DNA from: Paenibacillus brasilensis | Lineage (GTDB): Bacteria; Bacillota; Bacilli; Paenibacillales; Paenibacillaceae | Assembly: GCF_009363115.1 (NCBI RefSeq) | Contig: NZ_CP045298.1 | Coordinates: 496,001-560,000 of the forward strand | DNA: 64,000 bases | Direction: 5' to 3' | Part shown: piece by piece, positions 45,030-54,339 of the stretch | Layout: every line of letters starts with the position of its first letter | How positions within the stretch are numbered: the first letter of the stretch is position 1 | The notes under the pieces: model-generated | The model's input: the letters and a program-made list of their open reading frames with translations, nothing else | What the model was told of the DNA's origin: nothing | The model's database searches: none | Made by a program: the position numbers and the translations under genes

Positions 45030-46034
45030 TTATTGGGTAGGTACAGTAAGTGTGCCGGACTTGATTTTTTCCCTCAAATCCTCCAACAACTTTTGCTGGT
45101 CCGGATTCAGTGTCACGATACGAATGGGCGCCAAACCTATGCCTTCTTCCGCAAGACCGAACACCATATTCTTGTCCGTAAATTTTCTTTGATGATCTGC
45201 AAAGCTTTTAACTGTCTTATATATCGCAACGTCCACATTTTTTATCATTGAGGTAACTACCGCCTTTTCCGCAATAAAAAACTGATCGCTGTCGACCCCG
45301 ATAGCAAATTTTTGCTGTTTTTGTGCCTCCTGAAGCGCACCTACACCTGTAAGCCCTGCTGCTGTATAAATAATATCAATCCGATCCTGATCAATCATAT
45401 TACGTGCAATCTCCGTGCCCAGCTCTGGCTTCCCGAAATCTCCTGCATATGTAGCAGTGACATTGGCATCAGGCTTCACCGACTGGACCCCGGCGCGATA
45501 TCCAGCCTCAAACTTTTTCAGCAACGGAGACTCCACGCCTCCGATAAAGCCTACCTGTTCCGTGCGACTCGTCAAACCTGCAACGACTCCGCCCATAAAG
45601 CTGCCTTCTTCTTCTTTAAAGGTGATGGAGGCCACATTCGGTAAATCCGATTTTTCATCCACGATTAAAAATTTACGGTCTGGATATTTTTTGGCTGCGG
45701 TCTCCAGACTGTCTTTCACCATGTAACCCAATCCAATGATCAAATCAGCTTTTTCTTGTGCAAGCTGTTCAAAAGCAGCATCATACGTCTTGGTCTCAGA
45801 TATTTCCCGGTATTCAAAAACGATTTTCCCTTCATCCCGAGCCTTGATCAAGCCTCGAAAAGCAGCATCACTGTAAGATTGGTCGCCCAGACCAATGTCT
45901 GACAGTACGATCCCTACCTTAATAGGCTGGGCCTTGGTTTGTGCTGCCGATTGCCCACATGCACCCAGCAGGAATGCAAAAATGATGACCATGGGAATCC
46001 ACCTAAAAGTTAATAATACAGCTCGCTTCTTCAT
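45030..46034 (-). CDS. BMP-family substrate-binding lipoprotein
   Basis: 334 residues from ATG 46034 (GAGGTG upstream). The lipoprotein signal is WIPMVIIFAFLLGACG. Basic membrane protein family features are VGIVLSDIGLGDQSYSDAAF, LIIGLGYMVKDSLETAAKKY, EEEGSFMGGVVAGLTSRTEQ and IDIIYTAAGLTGVGALQEAQ, as in purine-nucleoside binding proteins (PnrA/Med). No permease or ATPase gene accompanies it; the only partner is a chemoreceptor. It therefore may serve as a sensor rather than for uptake (inference). Confidence 0.88.
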   Translation of the reverse strand: MKKRAVLLTFRWIPMVIIFAFLLGACGQSAAQTKAQPIKVGIVLSDIGLGDQSYSDAAFRGLIKARDEGKIVFEYREISETKTYDAAFEQLAQEKADLIIGLGYMVKDSLETAAKKYPDRKFLIVDEKSDLPNVASITFKEEEGSFMGGVVAGLTSRTEQVGFIGGVESPLLKKFEAGYRAGVQSVKPDANVTATYAGDFGKPELGTEIARNMIDQDRIDIIYTAAGLTGVGALQEAQKQQKFAIGVDSDQFFIAEKAVVTSMIKNVDVAIYKTVKSFADHQRKFTDKNMVFGLAEEGIGLAPIRIVTLNPDQQKLLEDLREKIKSGTLTVPTQ

Positions 46035-46121
46035 GACAATCACCTCAGCATAATTTGGAAATCCCCAACAATTTTATATCGGTTGTAATAGCATATTTTT
46101 TCATGATAATTTCTGTAAATT

Positions 46122-46160
46122 CAGTTCTTTTATTTTATTAATGTGAAAATAAAAGAACTG
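46122..46160. repeat. AT-rich 15-bp perfect inverted repeat
   Basis: CAGTTCTTTTATTTT (46122-46136) and its exact complement (46146-46160) with a 9-base loop. It lies upstream of the BMP gene and just past the stop of the Mrr-like gene, so it may be the latter's terminator (T-rich on both strands) or an operator of the former. Confidence 0.6.
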
Positions 46161-46204
46161 ATCACCAGGCTTGAACAACGTCGCCTAACAATCAGTTCCC
46201 AAAT

Positions 46205-46795
46205 CTATTTGGTTTTACTCCATTTGGAGGCAATCACTTCAGTTTTACTTTCTATTAGATCCATGACGTCCTCGCGGCGTTTCGTCTTGAACAAATCAAT
46301 CATGTCCACCAAATCGTTGCGATCTAATAATTTGACTCCGTTCACAGCAGCAAGTGTTTTACAGGAATCCGTATAACGCCCGGAGGTAATCACGACAGAC
46401 TTGTCTGCCGCATAATAACGCATGGAGGTGTAAATTTCCTGCACCGCGCCTAATCCTACCGGATGTTGTATGCCATAGCGCTTGGCCTGGATTACCACTC
46501 TGGCGCCTTCACGGTCTGTAAAAACCAAATCCGCTCCAAAATCCCGGCTGCCAGTTGTTTTATAGATGTCCTTATAACCAAGGGCCGATAGTAGCCGCTG
46601 CAAATAAAGCTCAAATTCCGAGCCGTCCTCCATACGATCAATGTCCTGAATTCCGATTTTACGTGGGTCCAGATCGCGTAAAATCCGATTCCGGCGCCCC
46701 CGTATGACTCCCCTAATGATAAGTGCAAGCAATACGAGGACTACAATGAGTCCTATCCCTAATTCCCTATATGCGGATAATTGCTCCAGCAACAT
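46205..46795 (-). CDS. Membrane-anchored Mrr-like restriction endonuclease-fold protein
   Basis: 196 residues. One N-terminal membrane helix (LGIGLIVVLVLLALIIRGVI) is followed by a PD-(D/E)xK nuclease domain of the Mrr/DUF2034 type: GSEFELYLQRLLSALGY (Glu), GADLVFTD (Asp) and VVIQAKRYG (QxK). These are the metal-binding catalytic residues. Such proteins cleave or bind DNA, and some act in defence; the cellular role of membrane-tethered forms is unknown. There is no methylase gene nearby. AGGGGAAGAGGA precedes the ATG. Confidence 0.8.
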   Translation of the reverse strand: MLLEQLSAYRELGIGLIVVLVLLALIIRGVIRGRRNRILRDLDPRKIGIQDIDRMEDGSEFELYLQRLLSALGYKDIYKTTGSRDFGADLVFTDREGARVVIQAKRYGIQHPVGLGAVQEIYTSMRYYAADKSVVITSGRYTDSCKTLAAVNGVKLLDRNDLVDMIDLFKTKRREDVMDLIESKTEVIASKWSKTK

Positions 46796-46890
46796 TCCTC
46801 TTCCCCTTTTCTACAATAAAACATGCAGCCGCATAATCCCTAACTGCTAAGTCCTTGGTGTTACGCCTGGTTCACATGTTAGCATCATAA

Positions 46891-46914
46891 AAGCCCCGCC
46901 AGATTCGACGGGGC
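46891..46914 (-). terminator. Terminator of aspA
   Basis: A short GC-rich hairpin GCCCCG/CGGGGC (46893-46898, 46909-46914), followed on the minus strand by TTTTAT, about 50 bases after the aspA stop. Confidence 0.75.
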
Positions 46915-46961
46915 CTATCTTCCTCTTGCCTCAAAGCTGTCTAAACTCTATCTCCGCAAAA

Positions 46962-48371
46962 TTATTCACGCTTCAGTAAAGACTCTCCAGCGATCCCGGG
47001 CTGAGTCATTTGATATGGGTCCAAAATAATGTCCAGTTCTTCCTCGGTCAGAACATTATACAGCAAACATAGTTCACGTACCGATTTTCCTGTCGTAATT
47101 GCCTCACGTGCGATACGGGATACAACCTCATATCCAAGATGAGGATTAAGTGCTGTAATAATACCTACGCTGTTCTCCACATATTCACGGCAACGTTCTA
47201 CATTGGCTTCAATTCCATCCACACAATGAACGCGGAAGACGTTGAAGCCCTGCTTCATAATTTCCAGCGATTGCAGCAGGTTATAGACAAGCACAGGCTC
47301 CATTACATTCAGCTCCAGCTGCCCTGCCTCAGAAGCCAAACAAATGGTATGGTCATTTCCAATGACCTGAAAAGCAATTTGGTTAATGACCTCACACATC
47401 ACCGGATTGACCTTGCCTGGCATAATAGATGAACCCGGCTGACGAGCGGGCAGGCTCAGCTCTCCGAGACCAGCACGCGGCCCAGAGGCCATCAGGCGAA
47501 TGTCATTTGCCACCTTGGACATGTTCATCATACAAATTTTCAACGCAGCAGATACTTCGGTGTAGGCATCCGTATTTTGTGTTGCATCCACGAGATTCTC
47601 GTCAGCTGCCAGAGGGAAACCGCTGATCTCTGCCAGCACCTCAGCAACACGCTGAATATAACGGCGGTCTGCGTTCAAACCAGTACCGACCGCAGTCGCC
47701 CCCATATTAATCGTCAGCAGATGCTGCTTGGTCGCACGGACGCGTCCGATATCACGGCCCAGCACGCGCGCATAGGCTTGAAACTCCTGTCCCAGGCGAA
47801 TCGGCACCGCATCCTGCAAGTGGGTTCGACCCATTTTAATCACACTGTCAAATTCCTTCGCCTTACGGGAAAACGCTTCTTGAAGCTCACTCATGGTGAC
47901 TAGCAACTTGTCAATCATACTTAATACAGCCAAATGAACTGCCGTAGGAAAAGCATCGTTCGTCGATTGCGCCATGTTGACATGGTTATTCGGACTGATC
48001 TCCAGATACTCTCCACGCTGCTTGCCAATAAGCTCCAGCGCCCGGTTTGCAATCACTTCATTTGCATTCATATTAATAGACGTACCTGCGCCGCCCTGAA
48101 TCGGATCGACGATGAAATGGTCATGCAACTGCCCTTGAATAATCTCGTCAGCTGCCTGGATGATGGCCTCAGCTTTGGAGCGATGCAAGCGGGTCAATTC
48201 CATATTTACCGTTGCTGCTCCCTTTTTGACGATCGCCATGGCCTTAATTAACTCAGGATGCAACCGTTGGCTTGTAATTGGAAAATTTTCTTTTGCCCTC
48301 AGCGTTTGTACACCATAATAAGCGTCTGACGGCACTTCCTTAGTACCTAAAAAATCATGCTCCAGCCTCAT
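46962..48371 (-). CDS. aspA: Aspartate ammonia-lyase
   Basis: 469 residues from ATG 48371 (GGAGGAATC upstream); the longer frame adds 50 residues without homology. It converts L-aspartate to fumarate and ammonia in the cytoplasm. Residues of the superfamily active site are visible: NMNANEVIANRALEL, MAQSTNDAFPTAVHLA, MGRTHLQDAVPIRLGQEF and the catalytic loop PGSSIMPGKVNPVMCEVIN. AspA, rather than fumarase, is supported by the opening RLEHDFLGTKEVPSDAYYG. It is a single gene with its own terminator. Confidence 0.92.
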   Translation of the reverse strand: MRLEHDFLGTKEVPSDAYYGVQTLRAKENFPITSQRLHPELIKAMAIVKKGAATVNMELTRLHRSKAEAIIQAADEIIQGQLHDHFIVDPIQGGAGTSINMNANEVIANRALELIGKQRGEYLEISPNNHVNMAQSTNDAFPTAVHLAVLSMIDKLLVTMSELQEAFSRKAKEFDSVIKMGRTHLQDAVPIRLGQEFQAYARVLGRDIGRVRATKQHLLTINMGATAVGTGLNADRRYIQRVAEVLAEISGFPLAADENLVDATQNTDAYTEVSAALKICMMNMSKVANDIRLMASGPRAGLGELSLPARQPGSSIMPGKVNPVMCEVINQIAFQVIGNDHTICLASEAGQLELNVMEPVLVYNLLQSLEIMKQGFNVFRVHCVDGIEANVERCREYVENSVGIITALNPHLGYEVVSRIAREAITTGKSVRELCLLYNVLTEEELDIILDPYQMTQPGIAGESLLKRE

Positions 48372-48539
48372 ATTCTTCGATTCCTCCGCTGTGTGTGCTA
48401 CGATCTTCAATCCAGACCAGCCAAATTGACATAAAGAGACCTTGGGATAGTCCCTCACTTCATTATACGTTCCCATTCCCGTGCTTTTCCAGTCGAATAA
48501 ACGCGGAAAAAGATTAGACAATCCTATGACAAGTTATGA

Positions 48540-49103
48540 TTACCTGTATATCCCATGATTATTCGGCAAATACTCAGCAATGACCGGGAGGCTATTCAGT
48601 GGCTTATAATAATAGCGAGTGGCATGCAGCTGACCATCAGCCGACCTGGCATAACCCGGAATCACGCCCGCTTCTATAAAACCGATAGACTCATATAGTC
48701 GATTGGAAGGATCACCTACCCGCGTATCCAGCACCAGTAACGTTCTATCCTGACGCAGTGCCTCTTCTTCCGCCGCTTTCATTAACTGTCGCCCAAGCCC
48801 AAGCCTGCGCCCGGACGGATGCACCATAAGCTTTGCAATTTCCGCACGATGAATACCGTTGGCTTTCTGAGCCAAGTGAAGCTGAACCGTGCCAACAGGT
48901 ACTCCGTCCTTCTCGGCAATCCATAGAACCACACCATCCTCAAGCACGCTATTCCAATAAGCAGCTGCTTCCGTATAGGGCAGTGGCGGCAAAAAGCCTA
49001 TAGAGGCACCATCTGCTACCACGTCAATTAACAAGCGAGCCAGTGTATCTGTCAGTTCTTCGTTCAGAGCTTGAATAGGACGAACTATTATTTGTTTGGA
49101 CAC
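48540..49103 (-). CDS. GNAT-family N-acetyltransferase
   Basis: 187 residues from GTG 49103, chosen because GGGGGAATC lies just upstream and the protein then opens KQIIVRPIQALNEEL like other members. The acetyl-CoA motif is HPSGRRLGLGRQLMKAAEEE (R/QxxGxG/A), followed by LLVLDTRVGDPSNRLYESIG. It acetylates an unknown amine in the cytoplasm. There is a weak hairpin with T tract upstream at about 49140-49175. Confidence 0.85.
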   Translation of the reverse strand: MSKQIIVRPIQALNEELTDTLARLLIDVVADGASIGFLPPLPYTEAAAYWNSVLEDGVVLWIAEKDGVPVGTVQLHLAQKANGIHRAEIAKLMVHPSGRRLGLGRQLMKAAEEEALRQDRTLLVLDTRVGDPSNRLYESIGFIEAGVIPGYARSADGQLHATRYYYKPLNSLPVIAEYLPNNHGIYR

Positions 49104-49226
49104 TATGATTCCCCCATATGGAGTCGATGGCATATAAAAAAGAAAGTAAACCATCCTCTTTACGATAGCTTACTTTTTTTCCATGGTTTTTCTTTTACTT
49201 CATTATTACTTTCGCTACTGTTTTGT

Positions 49227-49628
49227 TTACTGCTCTGCCATATAAAAGAGCTCCCACAGATGACCATCTAAGTCCTGAAAGCTCCATCCGTACATAAATC
49301 CGTGATCTTGAGGTTCGTTCGAAGGCTTGCCCCCCGCTTCCAAAGCCCTGTGAACAATCTCATCCACCTTTGCACGACTCTCCACCGCTAAAGCAATAAT
49401 CGCTTCCGTGCTTTGGGTTGCATCTGAGATTTCTTTTGTAGTAAAGGCTTTAAAGCGCTCTTCAACCAGCAGCATAACAAAGATATGCTCACTAACCACC
49501 ATACAGGTTGCATGTTCATCAGTGAACTGAGCGTTAAATTCAAATCCAATTGCAGTAAAAAAATCAATGGAATGCTGCAGATTTTTAACTGGTAAATTCA
49601 CAAAAATTTGTTTGGCTGTTACTCCCAC
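49227..49628 (-). CDS. VOC-family (glyoxalase/bleomycin resistance-like) protein
   Basis: 133 residues from GTG 49628 (GAGGTG upstream). Two beta-alpha-beta-beta-beta modules are visible (FVNLPVKNLQHSIDFFTAIG; HRALEAGGKPSNEPQDHGFM, then FQDLDGHLWELFYM). The conserved final Glu in WELF is a metal ligand of the fold. Small stand-alone members like this are often called extradiol dioxygenase-like; the substrate is unknown. Confidence 0.85.
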   Translation of the reverse strand: MGVTAKQIFVNLPVKNLQHSIDFFTAIGFEFNAQFTDEHATCMVVSEHIFVMLLVEERFKAFTTKEISDATQSTEAIIALAVESRAKVDEIVHRALEAGGKPSNEPQDHGFMYGWSFQDLDGHLWELFYMAEQ

Positions 49629-49736
49629 GACATTTCACCTCTTCATTTATCATAAATTCTATTTTTTAAACATTACCTCTCAACAAAAGATAACTTAACT
49701 ATCGTATAAAGTCAATCAATCTTACATTTATATCAT

Positions 49737-52571
49737 CTATTGCTGCCACTTCAGCTTATCCAGGGTCCGAGATAATACAGCTGCCGCTTCTGCCCTTGTT
49801 GCGGATGCAGTCGGAGCAAGACGGCCTTTTTCGTCTCCCTTCATGATGCCTAATCCAGACAAGGTTTTCACAGCCGGAGCCGACCACGCAGAAATCGTTT
49901 GAGTATCGGATAATGGCACGGATATACTTCCTATTGCTGTATCTTCAATATTTCCGGCGAAGCGCAGGGCTCGCTCTACGAACACGTAACAGATAGCGTT
50001 CATATCCATTACCCGAGTCTACTACATTACCTGTCAACAACTGTTTGCGCCCATCCTCGCTGCTCAGTTCAGCCGCGATATCTACAGCCTGTAACAGCTT
50101 GCGCCCTGCCGGAATAGCCCGCCGATTAGCCAGTTCTTCATTCGGAGCGATGGCAAAGCTCAAGGTCATTTGCTTTACAGGCACCTGCCAGGTGTCAGCC
50201 AGCTTTTGAAGAGACAAGCGACCTGTTGCTACTTCATAGCCACCCTGCGGCGTCTCCAATCGAAGGCTGCGAATGTGTTCGTTCAGAATGGCCTCCAAGG
50301 CTTCCCCGTTTAGATTAACCTCGTACGCCTTGGCATCCGCTTGCTCTCCTGCACGGATTACAAGTGCCCCCTTCGCTCCGTTTTGATTTGCGTTGTGTAT
50401 GTCAGCAGCCACTACTTGAGCGACTGCCTTTTTCTGTGCATTTTGCTCGGCTCCGCTCACTACAGTCTTGACGTGCACCACATTTGAATCTGAAACGCCG
50501 CTTCCCTTCTGGTCGCTAATGGCAGTCTGACTCTGTCCATTCAGGGTTCCATTCGCACTACCGCTACTGCTGTTACCAGTATTGGGGTTATTCCTGTTCT
50601 CCTGCTGTTCCTCGTCATGATCGTCATTGCGGCCGCCACCACCATCTTTTGATGGTTGGTCCGTTTGGCGTGGCAACTCGATTTGTGCAACCAATGGATC
50701 ATGATCGCTCACTCGCCCATCCGCCGCACTAAAATCGGCATTGATATGAACGATATCCAGCACGGATGTTTGACTCAAGGACACGCTGACCAGCATGTGA
50801 TCCAGTGTCTGTGAATTGCCTTCCTAAATATAGGAATATCGTTCTTTTTCATCCAGCTTGTCTATCAGGTTAGTCAGTTCCTGTCCTCGCAGTAAAGACA
50901 ATGTTTCCGAGAATTGGAAATCATTCAAATCCCCAAGCATTACAACATTAGCCTTAGGGTTTACTTGCAATATCGACTTCACAAAGCCGTTTACAATCGC
51001 TGCAATCTTTGCCCGCTGGATTTCGCTGCTTCGCACAGGCGGCTGAGCCCCTCCGAATGGTGCCTGATCGCCCCCTTTGGAGTTAAAATGGTTAGCGACC
51101 ACGATCACCTGCTGGCCTGCAAACTCAAATTCAGCAGCCAGCGGCTTCCGAGAATCATCAAATGATGCATTCAGCGGATCAATCCGACCCGGATTGAGAG
51201 AAAGCCCCTGTGCACCGTAGGTGACAGACGTGACTGAATCTCCCTTAGGCTTATCCGTCAGCGTGATACGCTGCGGGTTATAGAGAAAGCCGACGCGGAT
51301 ATTGCCGCCGGGAGCGCCGCCATCCTTATTATTTTCAGGGGCAATATCCGTAAAGGCGTATTCTGGTCCTCCATGAGCACGAATCGACTCTATAAGCACG
51401 CGGAAGCTTTCAGAAGCGTCTGTCGTGCCATCATCCTTCTCACCGTTATTGTCCTGAACTTCCAGCAGCCCTATGATATCTGGATGATTCAAATTCACGG
51501 CGATAGCCTGCCCAAGCTGATCAATCCGTTGTCCATCACCGGGATCGAAGTTTTCCACATTGAACGAAGCGACTGTCAGCTTGCGATCATCCTGCATCAG
51601 ACGTGTGCTTGCTGGCTGGAGGCCAGCCGGTACAATATCCGGCAGACGCTCTGGTAACAATTTGTAATTGCTGAAGCTATAGCTCACAATTCCCGTGATT
51701 GGGCCAACAAAACGATCGCCTGTTTTCAACGGAGTCGAAGGCTTTGCATCAATCAGAATTCGTTGTGGATTCTGACTTCTTTCGGTCAGCATGAGTCCGC
51801 CAGTCTCCGTCACTACCTCACCAGTGTTCGGACCGTTATCAATTCGGACTGGAATTTCATAGCCGTAAGGGCCAATCACAGTAGCATCGTTCAACTCGAC
51901 ACGCATGGCTTCCAAACTTTCGAAAAAATCCAAGCCATCCTCCTGCGGATCAAACAACGTCATTCCGTCATTATCCACAACAGATGTCGGCATGCATGTC
52001 CCTGTTGTCCAAGCAAGATTGGAGCTGGCAGTGAACGGTCCTTGGCAGTAACCGTAACCGAAGAGGCCACTATTTCCGTAGTCGTTAGGTCAATTGGTTT
52101 ACTGGCGTAGGTTCTTTCTGTGTATTCCTTCACTGAGCCGCTAACCCGTACCTCATCCCCAACCTGTACACCGTTGCCAGGCTTGTACACTAAAATGGCC
52201 TCGGCTGTTTTTTCATCCTGATCTATTTGATCATCCGCCGCTTGAATATAGAAGCTGCTTCCCTTCACCATCGTAACAATCCCTTCAACATCCGTTACCT
52301 TTTGTCCCTCATAAGGTGAGCGGTGGGCTGCTCCCTGAATGTCGTGGATACGAAGCTTTTTAGGCAAATAGACATCAGCATATACACTGGTCCCAACAGT
52401 TGAGGGTAATATCTGCGCTTCCTTTTCCAGCAAAAGTGCAGGCTCTGCCTCAGCCTTTCCACTAGATAACCATCCCGTTCCTACCGAAAGCACCAGTATT
52501 GCACTGAGCCCTGTAAGTCCAAGCCTTTTTAATTTTATGGATAACATTTTTTCTATGTATACTTGTTTCAT
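49737..52571 (-). pseudogene. Broken secreted endonuclease/exonuclease/phosphatase protein with SLH end
   Basis: From ATG 52571 (AAGGAGAG upstream), a signal peptide (LGLTGLSAILVLSVGTGWLS) leads to an OB-fold-like domain (VTDVEGIVTMVKGSSFYIQA). A frameshift near 51995 separates it from the nuclease domain (VASFNVENFDP, IGLLEVQDNNG, VVANHFNSKGGDQ, VVMLGDLNDFQ). An in-frame TAG (50826-50824) replaces the Tyr codon of the usual YSYVYEG motif, and reading continues with NSQTLDHMLVSVSL and SDHDPLVAQIELP, the end of the catalytic domain. A charged linker and a surface domain follow. A final frame change near 50000 reaches one SLH domain (GLGIMKGDEKGRLAPTASAT), ending at 49737. The intact protein would be a wall-bound DNase or phosphoesterase of about 940 residues. 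Confidence 0.8.
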
Positions 52572-52601
52572 CAAAAGATGCTCTCCTTCCCTTTTTTTCT
52601 G

Positions 52602-52615
52602 TGATTACGCTTACA
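52602..52615 (-). promoter_or_regulatory. Candidate cre site upstream of the broken nuclease gene
   Basis: On the minus strand TGTAAGCGTAATCA matches the CcpA site pattern at 13 of 14 positions. It lies about 30-45 bases before the start codon. Confidence 0.45.
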
Positions 52616-52757
52616 ATTCATATTTCATCTTTTAAGATACCATAAATTAGTCAATTCAGTACCTTAATTTTGTAAAAATGAATTCTTCTTGCCGTAGCAT
52701 AATCAGATCATATTATTGTAAACTTGTTTTAATACAGAAAAAGGTGGCACATACGCT

Positions 52758-53921
52758 ATGGAGCATTTACTTAACGAGCAGGTTAAAAACATTCAAATCA
52801 GCGGCATCCGCAAAATTGCCAATAAGGTTGCCGCATTGCCCGGAACCCTGTCCTTAACGATTGGACAGCCGGATTTCCCTACCCCTGCGCATATTATGGA
52901 GGCCGCCCATCGGGCGATTAACGAAGGACGCACCTCCTATACGCCTAATCCCGGACTACCCGAACTAAGGGAAGCTGCAGCTGCGTTTGTAGCCCGTAAA
53001 TACGGGCTGAATTACCGTGGACAGGATGAGGTTATCGTAACCAACGGAGCCAGTGAAGCGCTGGATATTACCCTGCGCACCCTTTTGTCACCTGGCGATG
53101 AAGTCATTTTGCCTGTGCCCATTTACCCTGGTTACGAGCCATTGATCCGTTTGTCAGGCGGCGTTCCAGTGTTTGCCGATACCCGCAGCAGCGGCTTCAA
53201 GCTCACCGCCGAGGTGCTGGAGCCTTATTTGACCGAGCGGACGAAAGCAGTCATCCTTGGCTATCCTTCGAATCCGACCGGGCGAGTGATGAGCCGTGAA
53301 GAACTTGAAGAGGTCGCCAATTTGCTGAAGGAACGCGATCTATTTATCATTTCGGATGAAATATACAGCGAACTGATTTACGATACACCACATGTATCCA
53401 TTGCAGTTCTTCCAGATATGCGGGAACGCACCATCGTCATCAACGGTCTGTCCAAATCACACTCCATGACGGGCTGGCGTATTGGTTTTACGCTTGCACC
53501 CGCTGAGATTACACAGCATATGGTTAAAGTTCATCAGTACAACGTGACCTGTGCCAGCTCGATCAGCCAGTATGCTGCGCTGGAAGCCCTGACCGCAGGT
53601 GCCGATGATGCACTCCCGATGCGTGAGGAATATCGCAAACGCCGTGACTATGTACACGGAAGACTGACCGACATGGGAATCCCGCTGGAGAAACCCGAGG
53701 GAGCCTTTTACCTTTTCCCTTCCATCGCCCATTTTGGCTTAAGCTCGATGGATTTTACCTTGAAGCTGCTGGAAGAGCATGGAGTGGCCGTCGTGCCAGG
53801 AGATGCCTTTTCTTCCTATGGCGAGGGATACATCCGTTTGTCCTACGCTTACGGACAGGACGTACTTGAGCAGGGGCTGGATAAAATAGAGAGGTTTGTT
53901 AGAGGAATTGTGAGGAGTTAA
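52758..53921 (+). CDS. patA: N-acetyl-LL-diaminopimelate aminotransferase PatA
   Basis: 387 residues of the class I PLP aminotransferases. It is very close to B. subtilis PatA from the opening EHLLNEQVKNIQISGIRKIA onward. The PLP lysine lies in INGLSKSHSMTGWRIGF, the phosphate-binding part is TNGASEALDITLRTLLSPGDE, and SNPTGRVMS carries the conserved Asn. It makes the third step of the acetyl diaminopimelate branch (lysine and cell-wall synthesis), between DapH and DapL, which are encoded 5-7 kb away. AAAGGTGGC precedes the ATG. Confidence 0.85.
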   Translation: MEHLLNEQVKNIQISGIRKIANKVAALPGTLSLTIGQPDFPTPAHIMEAAHRAINEGRTSYTPNPGLPELREAAAAFVARKYGLNYRGQDEVIVTNGASEALDITLRTLLSPGDEVILPVPIYPGYEPLIRLSGGVPVFADTRSSGFKLTAEVLEPYLTERTKAVILGYPSNPTGRVMSREELEEVANLLKERDLFIISDEIYSELIYDTPHVSIAVLPDMRERTIVINGLSKSHSMTGWRIGFTLAPAEITQHMVKVHQYNVTCASSISQYAALEALTAGADDALPMREEYRKRRDYVHGRLTDMGIPLEKPEGAFYLFPSIAHFGLSSMDFTLKLLEEHGVAVVPGDAFSSYGEGYIRLSYAYGQDVLEQGLDKIERFVRGIVRS

Positions 53922-54164
53922 GGTGGGAGGAGGCGCTTCGCGGTCCATTTGATCTTCCGATCGCTGTTGCAGGAGGATTCTTCGATTGTATAACACATTT
54001 ATAGGTGAGAATCCCCCTCCAAAGGCGAACGCTCCGCTTCTTCAGATTCAAATGGCCCGCTTCGCTCGCTGCCGCCTTAAAGTCCCACAAGTTGTCTAAC
54101 GTGTGTGGAGCAGCTAGGGTTAAAAACAATACTCACCTTTGCGCGGTGAGTAAAAATAAAACAG
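53922..54164. repeat. Large imperfect palindrome in the intergenic region after patA
   Basis: The stretch about 53938-54062 can fold on itself. Outer arms GCGGTCCATTTGATCTTC (53940-53957) and GATTCAAATGGCCCGC (54045-54060) pair with few mismatches. Inner arms GGAGGATTCT (53972-53981) and AGAATCCCCCTCC (54008-54020) pair too. A small CTCACC/GGTGAG hairpin follows at 54132-54150. No gene is seen in 53922-54339. It looks like an intergenic repeat element or MITE-like remnant. Confidence 0.5.
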
Positions 54165-54200
54165 GCTCTTGAATCTCCTCCTACCGGGAGATTCAAGAGC
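54165..54200. terminator. Bidirectional terminator between patA and the pot operon
   Basis: A 14-base perfect stem GCTCTTGAATCTCC / GGAGATTCAAGAGC (54165-54178, 54187-54200), T-rich on both sides (TTGTTCGTTTT on plus, TGTTTTATTTTTA on minus). The remaining 140 bases to the potD stop show no feature. Confidence 0.8.
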
Positions 54201-54339
54201 TTGTTCGTTTTACGACTACTCCCTCACCGTCGGCGTGGGATTTAAGTGCGCATCTTTAAGCACGGCGCAGCGATGGGAAGCACCATCCGCCACTGCAGCG
54301 GCCTTTAATCCACAAACCTTGAATCCACGCGCCACTCCC

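Noticed and set aside
22036..50826. Recoding of TAG as an amino acid, suggested by in-frame TAG codons at about 22645, 41256, 50825 and in the 11.7-kb relic
   Set aside because: Intact genes in the same window (the DUF1641 gene, modA, moeB-like, potD) end normally with TAG, and the interrupted genes also carry frameshifts or truncations, so nonsense mutation or error is the simpler view.
53938..54062. tRNA or other structural RNA gene in the palindromic region after patA
   Set aside because: No anticodon-arm pattern or conserved T-loop sequence is present; the symmetry is that of a nested inverted repeat.
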